Source: an uncultured Acidimicrobiia bacterium (GTDB lineage Bacteria; Actinomycetota; Acidimicrobiia; Spongiisociales; UBA5794). From it: DNA of 5,927 bases. Position numbers and translations under genes: made by a program. The stretch lies in the NCBI GenBank assembly GCA_913031525.1, contig CAJWGC010000072.1:1-5927 (forward strand), given 5' to 3'. This document shows positions 1 to 5,927 of this stretch, piece by piece. The notes beneath the pieces are model-generated. The model did not search any database. It was not told the origin of the DNA and worked only from the letters and a program-made list of their open reading frames with translations. The number at the start of each line of letters is the position of its first letter. Within the stretch, counting starts at the first letter, position 1.

Positions 1-890
1 TGCCGAACGAGTACCAGAATCCCGTTCTTATGCTATCGACCGACGGGGTTGGGACAAAGGCTGAGGTCGCTCGGCGAACTGGCATGGTCGACGGACTGGG
101 ATGGGATCTCGTAGCGATGTGTGCCGACGACCTTTCGGCTACAGGAGCTAAGCCGATCGCGCTAACTGACTACATCGCCATCGGAACTCTTGACATGAAC
201 CTCATCGAACGACTCGTTGGGTCAATCTCAAGGGCATGCGTGGAAGCTAATATCGTTCTATTGGGTGGGGAAACAGCCGAGCATCCCGGAGTGCTCGCCA
301 GAGACCAGTTTGACCTCTCAGCAACAGCACTCGGTTTAGTTGAACGCAACAAAGTGGTTGACGGATCAGGGATAACTCCCGGTGACTGCATCATCGGCTT
401 GCCTAGTCCGAATCTAAGATCGAACGGATTCTCTCTGCTTCGGAAAACCTTACTCTCACGTTTGGACCCGGCCGACCCCTATCCAGGGAGCTCGCAAACA
501 GTTGCGGAAGCATTGATGGCTCCTTCGATCGTCTATTCACCGGCAGTACACAACCTCCTCGGCCAAATCCAACCACATGGCATGGCTCACATCACGGGAG
601 GAGGAATCGCCAGCAACATCGAACGAATCCTCCCATCAGGCACGGCCGCCGAGATCGACTCCAAAACCTGGATAACACCTGAAACTTTCCAAGGGCTGTA
701 CGAAGCAACCGGAGCAAATGAAAGTGAGTTATATCGAACCTTCAACATGGGAATCGGATACGTCATCGTCGTAGACGGTGGAGATTTAGATCAAGCTGTG
801 TCCTTACTGATAGCGGCAGGTCACGATGCTCGCGAGATTGGCAGAATCGTGCCTGGCCAAGGCAAAACGGAAATCATCGGAATCAGGTAA
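1..890 (+). CDS. purM: Phosphoribosylformylglycinamidine cyclo-ligase (AIR synthetase), 5'-truncated by window edge
   Basis: PurM makes aminoimidazole ribonucleotide (AIR) from FGAM and ATP, the fifth step of cytoplasmic de novo purine synthesis. The reading frame is open from base 3 with no start, giving 295 visible residues. The family is usually about 345 residues, so roughly 50 N-terminal residues lie outside the window. The ATG at base 30 is internal, because conserved sequence (YQNPVL) precedes it in frame. Visible signatures in order are the nucleotide-binding loop DGVGTK (bases 42-59), DLVAMCADDL, LLGGETAEHPG (GGETAE at 264-281), SNGFSLLRK (about 417-446), HITGGGIASNIERILP (about 588-635) and YRTFNMGIGYVIVV. 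These match the PurM family in order and spacing. The motif GGETAE is followed by HPG where many family members have MPG, a mild variation. The gene ends in tandem stops, TAA then TGA. No frameshift or missing motif is seen. Confidence 0.97.
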   Translation, partial: PNEYQNPVLMLSTDGVGTKAEVARRTGMVDGLGWDLVAMCADDLSATGAKPIALTDYIAIGTLDMNLIERLVGSISRACVEANIVLLGGETAEHPGVLARDQFDLSATALGLVERNKVVDGSGITPGDCIIGLPSPNLRSNGFSLLRKTLLSRLDPADPYPGSSQTVAEALMAPSIVYSPAVHNLLGQIQPHGMAHITGGGIASNIERILPSGTAAEIDSKTWITPETFQGLYEATGANESELYRTFNMGIGYVIVVDGGDLDQAVSLLIAAGHDAREIGRIVPGQGKTEIIGIR

Positions 891-903
891 TGATGCCGAC
901 ATG

Positions 904-939
904 GCAGGCGAATACGCCTGTAAGGCGATTTGAGTTTTT
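904..939 (+). terminator. Hairpin followed by T-rich tract after purM (weak terminator candidate)
   Basis: Just downstream of the purM tandem stops, CAGGCG (905-910) and CGCCTG (915-920) form a perfect 6-bp stem with a 4-base AATA loop, extendable by one G-U pair. A run of five T (935-939), in a longer T/C-rich stretch to about 950, follows only after about 14 bases. A canonical intrinsic terminator has its U-tract directly after the stem, so this may be a weak terminator, a processing or stability element, or chance. Its place at the end of purM favours a 3'-end role. Confidence 0.35.
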
Positions 940-1080
940 CTTCTCTTCTTCCGAACGATTTTGAGATTGATCGCATCGAGCGAGACGCGGAAGTAAATCG
1001 CGCTACCAAACTCGATCGTGAAAATTGCCGCCATACTCGTGACACCGTCGCAATTGCAGATAGCTCGAAACAGACGGATC

Positions 1081-1086
1081 TAAGGT
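1081..1086 (+). promoter_or_regulatory. Candidate -10 element for a leaderless mobA transcript
   Basis: TAAGGT fits the actinobacterial TANNNT -10 pattern and ends 6 bases before the GTG start at 1093. Transcription would then begin at or next to the start codon. No convincing -35 is seen at 16-18 bases. The same bases contain AAGG, which could instead act as a weak ribosome binding site 7 bases from the GTG. Confidence 0.3.
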
Positions 1087-1092
1087 TGAAGA

Positions 1093-1707
1093 GTGATTAC
1101 TCAAAGCTTCTCACCGGTAGGCGCAATCCTGGTAGGAGGAAGAGGAATCCGCATGGGACGGGATAAGGCATCGACGCTCTTTCGGGGAGAGCCGATGCTG
1201 ACTCACGTAGCTACGGCGTTGCGCTCAGCAGGATGTGAACCTCTGGTGGTAGGCCGCAAGACAGCCGGTGACTTCCCCGCGGTAGAAGACGATTTCAAGG
1301 ACCAACGTGGACCAGCCGCGGGGCTAGCCACCATCCTGCGCCTTTGCAATGAGCGTGACGTAGCGCTGATAGCAACCGACCAGCCCTTGCTAAATCCAGT
1401 CACTGTTCAACGCTTGCTAAGCCTCGAAGGTGACGCTGTGGTTCCTGTAGACCAGGGAATCCGCCAGGTCACCTGTGCTATCTATCGACATGCTTGCCTC
1501 GAACCGCTGGAGCAAGCCCTCGCGAACAAAGACAACCTATCGCTCCAAGCATTACTGAATTCCGTTATGACGCGTGAGGTTCCTGAAACCGAATGGAAAA
1601 CATGGGGAGAAGATGGGAGATCCTGGTGGAGCCTCGACACCCCCAAAGAGCTCAGCAGAGCTGAAGACTGGCAACCGGACATCGGCCCTCCATCCCCCGA
1701 TCGGTGA
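1093..1707 (+). CDS. mobA: Molybdenum cofactor guanylyltransferase
   Basis: This 204-residue protein has the size and fold signatures of MobA, which transfers GMP from GTP to molybdopterin-bound molybdenum to make the bis-MGD type cofactor of many oxidoreductases. The nucleotide-binding loop VGGRGIRMGRDK lies at residues 14-25, matching the family pattern GG-x-S/G-x-RMG-x-DK. GPAAGLATIL at 73-82 corresponds to the family's GPLAG region. TDQPLL at 95-100 carries the metal-binding Asp (D96). LDTPKEL at 181-187 is the usual near-C-terminal DTP/NTP motif. The GTG start places the glycine-rich loop about 13 residues from the N-terminus, as expected. No other molybdopterin gene is visible in the window, so it looks like a stand-alone locus. 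Related nucleotidyltransferases such as the MocA cytidylyltransferase are alternatives, but length and the GPAAG motif favour MobA. Confidence 0.88.
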   Translation: MITQSFSPVGAILVGGRGIRMGRDKASTLFRGEPMLTHVATALRSAGCEPLVVGRKTAGDFPAVEDDFKDQRGPAAGLATILRLCNERDVALIATDQPLLNPVTVQRLLSLEGDAVVPVDQGIRQVTCAIYRHACLEPLEQALANKDNLSLQALLNSVMTREVPETEWKTWGEDGRSWWSLDTPKELSRAEDWQPDIGPPSPDR

Positions 1708-1792
1708 ATCCTAAAAACAACAATCTGATTTCCTCGGCGAATGACATTCCTATGTGTAACAATGCTCCTGTGATGACAATGCCACGTCGAAC

Positions 1793-1798
1793 TAAAAT
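1793..1798 (+). promoter_or_regulatory. Candidate -10 element upstream of the aminotransferase gene
   Basis: TAAAAT matches TATAAT at five of six positions and fits TANNNT. It sits in the gap between mobA and the aminotransferase, about 67 bases before the GTG start, which would give an ordinary leader of roughly 60 bases. The -35 region is poor: a 17-base spacer leads to GTGATG, and the better ATGACA at 1773-1778 is only 14 bases away. The call rests on the -10 hexamer and its location only. Confidence 0.3.
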
Positions 1799-1854
1799 CA
1801 TCCTCTCCGCCGCGCTCAATCTCGCCTGAAATGACCGGCAAAAGCTCCCCGACC

Positions 1855-1861
1855 GAGGAGG
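1855..1861 (+). promoter_or_regulatory. Strong Shine-Dalgarno site for the aminotransferase
   Basis: GAGGAGG lies 4 bases before the GTG at 1866. It is the only near-perfect Shine-Dalgarno sequence before any start in the window and fixes GTG 1866 as the start. The ATG at 1831 is in another frame and stops after 15 codons. Confidence 0.8.
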
Positions 1862-1865
1862 CCAA

Positions 1866-3134
1866 GTGCCCAACCTGAATTCCCGTATCCGTGAAGTCCT
1901 TGCTCCAGTTTCTGCCTACAACTCCGATATCGAAATAGTCGAAAGTAAAGGATCTTGGGTCACCGATGCTGGAGGCAAGAACTATCTCGATTTCACTTGT
2001 GGAATCGCCGTAACGAACCTAGGCCATCAACACCCAGACGTAAAAACAGCAGTTCTCGAGCAGATCGATCGACTTTGGCATGCTGGAGGATCCTTTCGTT
2101 TCGATTCCAAAATCCGCGCCGCCGAAGCATTGCGAGAAGTGACTCCAGAGGGAATCGAGCAATTTGTTTTCGTTAACTCAGGGGGCGAGGCAATCGAGGC
2201 AGCGATCAAGATGGCAAAAATCACGACCAAGCGTCAAGGTATCGTCGCCTTTCGAGGAGGATTTCATGGGCGCACCATGGGCGCACTGTCGTATACGACT
2301 TCCAAAGCGTTTTACCGACAGGGATACCATCCCATGGTTCCATCCGTCTTCATTGCTCCTTTCCCTCATCCCTACGAGTGGCATATGGATCAGGAAGAAG
2401 CAGATCAATGGGCGCTCGACGAACTCGAACGAATATTCCGTCACGATGTCGCGCCTAAAGAAGTAGCTGCATTCCTTATCGAACCGATCCAAGGCGAAGG
2501 GGGTTACTACCCGGCTAGCTCTGTGTTTATGCACCGCCTGCGCCAACTAGCCGATCAACACGAAATCCTATTGATCGTCGACGAAGTACAGACTGGCTTT
2601 GGGCGTACTGGAAACTGGTTCGCTGTCGACAGATTGGGAGTGCTCCCTGACGTAATCGTTTTAGGTAAAGCGATCGCTAACGGCTTCCCACTCGCCGCGG
2701 TCGGTGCGTCAACGCAACAAATGGCTGCCTGGCCATCTGGATCACATGGTTCAACATTCGGGGGAAATCCCATATCATGCGCAGCCGCGGCTGCCACGAT
2801 AAAGACGCTCGATAAAGTCATTCCCCGCGTCCCGCTTCTAGCTGCACATGCTTCAGCCCGCATCGAAGAAATCGCTCAACAGCGGGAATCAATCGGTGAT
2901 GTACGCGGCGCGGGACTGATGATCGGCATTGAACTCAGCGGAAACGACGGCAAGCCGGATGCTGCTGCGATGGCGCACGTCAAACATCAGGCAATCGAGG
3001 CAGGAATGTTCATTCTCTCTTGTGGCCCTGATTCCAACGTGATCCGCTTCGTCCCTCCCTTGACCGTGAACGAGGCAGATCTCGATTTGGGGCTAGACAT
3101 AATCGATCAAGCGCTGGCGTCCTACGAGGATTGA
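1866..3134 (+). CDS. Class III PLP-dependent aminotransferase, 4-aminobutyrate aminotransferase-like
   Basis: This 422-residue fold-type I, class III aminotransferase is close in length to GabT (about 426). GabT moves the amino group of GABA to 2-oxoglutarate, giving succinate semialdehyde and glutamate. Visible signatures are GIAVTNLGHQHP (47-57), the PLP phosphate-binding NSGGEA (104-109), GFHGRTMGALSYT (132-144), EPIQGEGGYYP (206-216), IVDEVQTGFGRTG (237-249, D239 contacting the pyridine nitrogen), the Schiff-base lysine K268 in GKAIANGFPLAAV, HGSTFGGNP (294-302), and RFVPPLT near the C-terminus, whose R394 probably binds substrate carboxylate. The conserved Glu in QGEGG (E211) is typical of the GABA/ornithine/acetylornithine branch. 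No succinate-semialdehyde dehydrogenase gene is adjacent, so the substrate is not settled; ornithine, acetylornithine, lysine or another omega-amino acid is possible. Class assignment is very sure, GABA preference about even. The 3' end overlaps convergent lnt by 13 bases. Confidence 0.93.
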   Translation: MPNLNSRIREVLAPVSAYNSDIEIVESKGSWVTDAGGKNYLDFTCGIAVTNLGHQHPDVKTAVLEQIDRLWHAGGSFRFDSKIRAAEALREVTPEGIEQFVFVNSGGEAIEAAIKMAKITTKRQGIVAFRGGFHGRTMGALSYTTSKAFYRQGYHPMVPSVFIAPFPHPYEWHMDQEEADQWALDELERIFRHDVAPKEVAAFLIEPIQGEGGYYPASSVFMHRLRQLADQHEILLIVDEVQTGFGRTGNWFAVDRLGVLPDVIVLGKAIANGFPLAAVGASTQQMAAWPSGSHGSTFGGNPISCAAAAATIKTLDKVIPRVPLLAAHASARIEEIAQQRESIGDVRGAGLMIGIELSGNDGKPDAAAMAHVKHQAIEAGMFILSCGPDSNVIRFVPPLTVNEADLDLGLDIIDQALASYED

Positions 3135-4639
3135 CGTCGCTGACGTTTACCCATCTGTGGGGGCCGATCCCAAGAACCAAACTCCGGCTTTCCCTCACCA
3201 GGAACAGCCATAGAAACAACCGCAGATGCGATTGCAAGCCAAAGCAGCCAATCGCCGAAACGCGCATAGAGTGTTTTTCCACCTGTTCTCATGCGGATCT
3301 CTCCCTCAAGAATTTCAGCGGTCAACAGTCCGGTTTCCCTCCCAAGAGTGCCATCAGCCTGGATAATCACCGATTTCCCTGTGATCGCGGCATGAACAAC
3401 ATCCTGGCCAAAAGCAGCAGCGTTGACTCTTGTTAAACCGATGAACTGATCCGAAGCTTCAGTAGTGCCCCATGTGCTTTCATTTGTTGCCACAACGAGT
3501 GCTTGCGCTCCGGCCTCGACCTCAGAACGAATCCTCCTCGGAAATGCTCCTTCGAAAGAAATCACCGACCCAAGCACGCCCTGCGGTAGATCAAAGACAA
3601 CGGACTCCGTACCGCGCACCATATCTCTCGGTACCTGGTTCAACTGCGGGATGAAAGCAAGCAGGTCCCTCAAGGGAACATACTCACCAAACGGTACCGG
3701 GTGGCGTTTCTTGTATTCACCGATCTTGAGGCCTGCTGGATCGAACATCATGTTGACGTTCGCAAACTTCTCGATGGAGACCGAACGTGTCCCCGAAACC
3801 AAGATGTAAGAATGGAGACGGCGGGCCTCATTTGCGATCTCAGCACGAACATCCGGATTGCTCTCTGGCTCATATAAACCCCCGGTTGAGTTCTCGGGCC
3901 ACACCACTAGATCGACTGTCCCTCGAGGTATAGCTCTTGTTAACTCCAGATGAGATTCATATATACGCTGCTTTTCGTTTTGGCAATGAGTGCGAGGACA
4001 GGGAGAATTTCCTTGAACGATCGCCACTCTGACCGTAGGCCCTTCTGGGCTAGCAGCAAACAGACTGCCAGCCAACGCTACGAGTGCCACAGCAACAGCT
4101 GAATCCACTAATAATCTCCAGTTCTCACGGTCTTCGATGATCAGTACCAGTCCGGCGGACAAAGCCACTGCCAAGACAGACCAACCAGAAGGTCCAATCC
4201 ATTGGACCGCACCAATAGACCCTGGATTGCTTCCAGCTGCATAACCGACCGTTCCCCAAGGAAAACCTCCAAAAGGAAAGCGGGCCCGAATGAGCTCCCA
4301 CAAACCCCACCCTCCGACTATTAGAAAAAACCAACGGTTAGCTGGCCAATGGCGAAATACCCACACAAACAAGCTGTATGCAGCCGAAGAGATAGCAAGC
4401 CACAGCACTAGTGGGGCCCAAGCTACGAAGCCTGCGAGTCTGATGTATTGGAGAAGGATTCCAAAAAACACCATGCCGTAAAGAAACCCGATACCGACAG
4501 CTGCCCAAGCTCGCTCGACATGTCGCAAACCCCACAACAGCGGCGCAGGCGCCAGAAATGCAAGGATGCCCCAACCCAGTGGGGGAAAAGCTGCCCACAT
4601 CAAGACGGCAGCAATAATCGCGGCGAAGTAAGGCGCCAT
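3122..4639 (-). CDS. lnt: Apolipoprotein N-acyltransferase homolog with catalytic Cys replaced by Ser
   Basis: Lnt adds the third acyl chain to the N-terminal cysteine of lipoproteins on the outer face of the cytoplasmic membrane. This 505-residue protein has the family layout: about seven hydrophobic segments (near 4-17, 21-38, 44-62, 69-95, 102-115, 150-168, 177-195), a nitrilase-type domain from about 203 to 452, a final membrane segment (463-480) and a short basic tail. Membrane-part signatures include FPPLGWG and FPFGGFPWGTVGYA. Of the E. coli Glu-Lys-Cys triad, E249 (WPEN) and K311 (in YKKRHPVPFGEYVP) are present, but the nucleophile position is S361 in VISFEGAFP, where the family has C-Y/F-E. 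The Trp expected shortly after VQGN is also missing; that stretch reads SPCPRTHCQ and holds the protein's only two cysteines. It may be inactive, altered in chemistry, or a paralog beside a normal Lnt elsewhere. The ATG start lacks a clear Shine-Dalgarno. Family membership is sure; activity is doubtful. Confidence 0.9.
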   Translation of the reverse strand: MAPYFAAIIAAVLMWAAFPPLGWGILAFLAPAPLLWGLRHVERAWAAVGIGFLYGMVFFGILLQYIRLAGFVAWAPLVLWLAISSAAYSLFVWVFRHWPANRWFFLIVGGWGLWELIRARFPFGGFPWGTVGYAAGSNPGSIGAVQWIGPSGWSVLAVALSAGLVLIIEDRENWRLLVDSAVAVALVALAGSLFAASPEGPTVRVAIVQGNSPCPRTHCQNEKQRIYESHLELTRAIPRGTVDLVVWPENSTGGLYEPESNPDVRAEIANEARRLHSYILVSGTRSVSIEKFANVNMMFDPAGLKIGEYKKRHPVPFGEYVPLRDLLAFIPQLNQVPRDMVRGTESVVFDLPQGVLGSVISFEGAFPRRIRSEVEAGAQALVVATNESTWGTTEASDQFIGLTRVNAAAFGQDVVHAAITGKSVIIQADGTLGRETGLLTAEILEGEIRMRTGGKTLYARFGDWLLWLAIASAVVSMAVPGEGKPEFGSWDRPPQMGKRQRRQSS

Positions 4640-4648
4640 GAACGAGCA

Positions 4649-4654
4649 AGACTA
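4649..4654 (-). promoter_or_regulatory. Candidate -10 element for lnt
   Basis: On the minus strand this reads TAGTCT, a TANNNT hexamer ending 9 bases before the lnt ATG. It would give a leaderless or nearly leaderless transcript, which fits the absence of a good ribosome binding site. No -35 match is seen at 16-18 bases. Confidence 0.25.
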
Positions 4655-4684
4655 GCCCTGAAACGACCCAGTGATCTCTAAACG

Positions 4685-4690
4685 TAGACT
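4685..4690 (+). promoter_or_regulatory. Candidate -10 element for the phosphatase gene
   Basis: TAGACT is a TANNNT hexamer followed by 7 bases and then GTG at 4698, the spacing expected for a leaderless transcript. It lies inside the reading frame if the upstream GTG at 4671 is used, so it bears on start choice. No convincing -35 is present. Confidence 0.3.
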
Positions 4691-4697
4691 TGTCACC

Positions 4698-5492
4698 GTG
4701 AAAGACCTTGAACTTGCGATTACAGCCGCGGAAGCTGGGAGCGCGGTGATCCGGAAAAATTTCGGGAGACCGACCAGCATTGCCCTCAAAGGAGCCAACA
4801 ATCCCGTAACCGCAGTCGACCGCGAAGCGGAATCTGCGATCGTTGAACTCATCCGATCTCATCGCCCCAAGGATTCGATCCTTGCAGAAGAAGGAGGTAG
4901 CTCTTCAGGCAATGCAAGACATTGGATTGTTGACCCACTAGACGGCACAGTGAACTTCGTGCATAGCATTCCCCATATCGGAGTGTCGGTCGCTCTATAT
5001 GAGAAAGAAACGGCTCTAGTGGCAGTCGTAACAGATCCTCTCAGAAGAGAAACCTTTACTGCACAGGCGGGACAAGGCGCTCATCTGAACGGACAAGCCA
5101 TCCAGACTTCCACTCCTGGCAAACTAGCTGAAACCGTTATTGCGACTGGATTCGCTTACGACCACAATCGTTACGCCAAAGAATACACCCGCCCTCTAAC
5201 CGCCGTCCTAGCAAGAGTCAACGGAATCCGACGATTCGGGTCGGCAGCACTAGATTTGGCATGGGTAGCCGCCGGAAGGTTCGATGGATACTGGGAAATC
5301 GGCGTCGCTCCATGGGATATCGCCGCTGGAATCATGCTCGTCCACGAATCTTCAGGAATAGTAACCGACCCTTTCGGTTGCCCTGCGACACCGAACTCTT
5401 CCCTGATAGTGGCAGCAGGATCCAGCGTCCACGAAGAGCTGCGCTTGACGATTCGCTCATCGCTTCCGAAACGACTCGCCAAAAGCAGGTGA
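4698..5492 (+). CDS. Inositol monophosphatase family protein
   Basis: This 264-residue Mg2+-dependent phosphomonoesterase belongs to the IMPase/SuhB superfamily. Numbered from GTG 4698, the metal-binding glutamates are in ILAEEGG (E64/E65). The hallmark WIVDPLDGTVNFVH is at 76-89, with D79, D82 and T84 as metal and phosphate ligands. GSAALDLA is at 181-188, and WDIAAG at 206-211 carries the last metal ligand D207. All catalytic residues are therefore in place. Substrates in actinobacteria include inositol-1-phosphate, histidinol phosphate (HisN), PAP (CysQ) or fructose-1,6-bisphosphate; sequence alone does not choose here. An in-frame GTG at 4671 would add 9 residues. I prefer 4698 because MKDLELAI is where family members usually begin and a TANNNT hexamer lies 7 bases before it. 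Neither start has a Shine-Dalgarno. It is divergent from lnt, and its stop overlaps the start of the next gene in GTGA. Confidence 0.92.
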   Translation: MKDLELAITAAEAGSAVIRKNFGRPTSIALKGANNPVTAVDREAESAIVELIRSHRPKDSILAEEGGSSSGNARHWIVDPLDGTVNFVHSIPHIGVSVALYEKETALVAVVTDPLRRETFTAQAGQGAHLNGQAIQTSTPGKLAETVIATGFAYDHNRYAKEYTRPLTAVLARVNGIRRFGSAALDLAWVAAGRFDGYWEIGVAPWDIAAGIMLVHESSGIVTDPFGCPATPNSSLIVAAGSSVHEELRLTIRSSLPKRLAKSR

Positions 5493-5927
5493 ATCAGCCC
5501 CGACTCATCGTCGCTGAGGCGATTCGAACGTCTTACGAGATAGAAGCGAACGCGATGTTGATCGAAAACGGAAAAGTAGTCGCCATTGGGATGAAAAATG
5601 ACCTTGCCCGACTCGGCCTAAAAGAAGAAAATCACACTGGAGCGATCGTTACTCCAGGTCTACGTGATGCTCACTTCCATGCCGTGGCATACGCTGCTGC
5701 ACTTGCAGGGACCTCACTAAAGACAGCCACTGATTTCGACGAGATTCGCTTTCGACTGAAAAATAAAGCGTCTGAAAGCCCGGGGCCAGTAGTAGGAATC
5801 CGGCTAGATGACGAGTCGTTGCGTGAAGCAAGACTGCCTACCCGATCGGATCTGGACATTGCCATAAGCAGCCGGCCAGTTCTTGTCTACCGATACTGCG
5901 GACATGTCGCAGTAGCGAACAGCGCAG
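5489..5927 (+). CDS. YtcJ-like amidohydrolase (amidohydrolase family 3), 3'-truncated by window edge
   Basis: A frame starting at GTG 5489 stays open to the window end, giving 146 residues of what is normally a protein of over 500. The start overlaps the phosphatase stop as GTGA, indicating translational coupling. The visible N-terminal part has the small beta-sandwich segment of metal-dependent amidohydrolases (AMLIENGKVVAIG at about 22-34), then the metal-binding motif TPGLRDAHFH at 55-64 with H62 and H64, the His-x-His ligands. Later RYCGHVAVANS near 136-145 resembles the GH-x-x-x-x-NS region of YtcJ/N-substituted formamide deformylase-type proteins. These enzymes hydrolyse C-N bonds in amides or cyclic compounds; the substrate here is unknown. 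Active-site residues further downstream lie outside the window. The amidohydrolase call is firm, the YtcJ subgroup likely. Confidence 0.85.
   Translation, partial: MNQPRLIVAEAIRTSYEIEANAMLIENGKVVAIGMKNDLARLGLKEENHTGAIVTPGLRDAHFHAVAYAAALAGTSLKTATDFDEIRFRLKNKASESPGPVVGIRLDDESLREARLPTRSDLDIAISSRPVLVYRYCGHVAVANSA

Noticed and set aside
30..890. purM starting at ATG 30 as a complete gene
   Set aside because: The frame is open to base 3 with family-conserved residues before the ATG, and the DGVGTK loop would lie only a few residues from the N-terminus. The gene is cut by the window edge.
804..1045. Two minus-strand frames over the purM end and the gap
   Set aside because: Both extend into the purM coding sequence antisense, have no family resemblance and lack ribosome binding sites.
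930..1166. Small plus-strand frame from TTG 930 (78 codons)
   Set aside because: It has a rare start codon, no Shine-Dalgarno and no recognisable motif, and its last third overlaps the mobA 5' end in another frame, where mobA is clearly the coding frame.
1681..1704. Inverted repeat ATCGG / CCGAT and the CCGATCGG palindrome at the mobA 3' end
   Set aside because: The stem is only 5 bp with a long loop and no T-run, and CGATCG-type words are common throughout this sequence. It is not supportable as a terminator.
1482..1873. Minus-strand frames (up to 127 codons) across the mobA end and the following gap
   Set aside because: They mostly mirror mobA, and their composition is arginine/serine-rich as expected for antisense translation. 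No motif is recognisable.
1831..1878. Possible 15-codon leader peptide (ATG 1831) overlapping the aminotransferase start
   Set aside because: It has no ribosome binding site, no run of regulatory codons and no attenuator-like hairpins. The strong GAGGAGG inside it serves GTG 1866.
3131..3809. Plus-strand frames (101 and 114 codons) inside lnt
   Set aside because: They are antisense shadows of a clearly coding minus-strand gene, with no motifs of their own.
4338..4862. 174-codon minus-strand frame spanning the lnt start and phosphatase 5' region
   Set aside because: It crosses both genes in wrong frames. The Lnt and IMPase family signatures lie in the other frames.
5171..5482. 103-codon minus-strand frame inside the phosphatase gene
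   Set aside because: It is antisense to a region carrying the conserved GSAALDLA and WDIAAG motifs. No independent support was seen.

Overview
The window reads as a piece of an actinobacterial chromosome, possibly Acidimicrobiia-like. This is an inference from protein style, frequent GTG starts (four of the five visible starts), start sites without Shine-Dalgarno sequences, and an Lnt-type membrane acyltransferase. Base composition is moderate, not the very high GC of Streptomyces. I see no mobile element, CRISPR array, tRNA or rRNA. Nearly all of the sequence is coding, and no gene-free stretch exceeds about 200 bases.

Layout from left to right: (1) the 3' part of purM (purine biosynthesis), running off the left edge; (2) a 202-base gap with a small hairpin; (3) mobA (molybdenum cofactor guanylyltransferase); (4) a 158-base gap ending in a strong ribosome binding site; (5) a class III PLP-dependent aminotransferase resembling GABA aminotransferase; (6) on the minus strand, an apolipoprotein N-acyltransferase homolog (lnt) whose 3' end overlaps the aminotransferase 3' end by 13 bases; (7) reading divergently from lnt, an inositol-monophosphatase-family phosphatase; (8) the first 146 codons of a YtcJ-like amidohydrolase, joined to the phosphatase by a 4-base GTGA overlap and running off the right edge.

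The genes do not form one obvious pathway. purM, mobA and the aminotransferase look like separate metabolic or cofactor genes lying in series. The phosphatase and amidohydrolase are the only pair that looks co-translated. The most unusual point is the Lnt homolog. It keeps the membrane architecture and two of the three catalytic-triad residues, but has Ser where the nucleophilic Cys should be. It also lacks the family's essential Trp and carries just two cysteines, paired as C-x4-C in the extracytoplasmic domain. I found no clearly new multi-gene system; the Lnt variant is the best candidate for something under-described.
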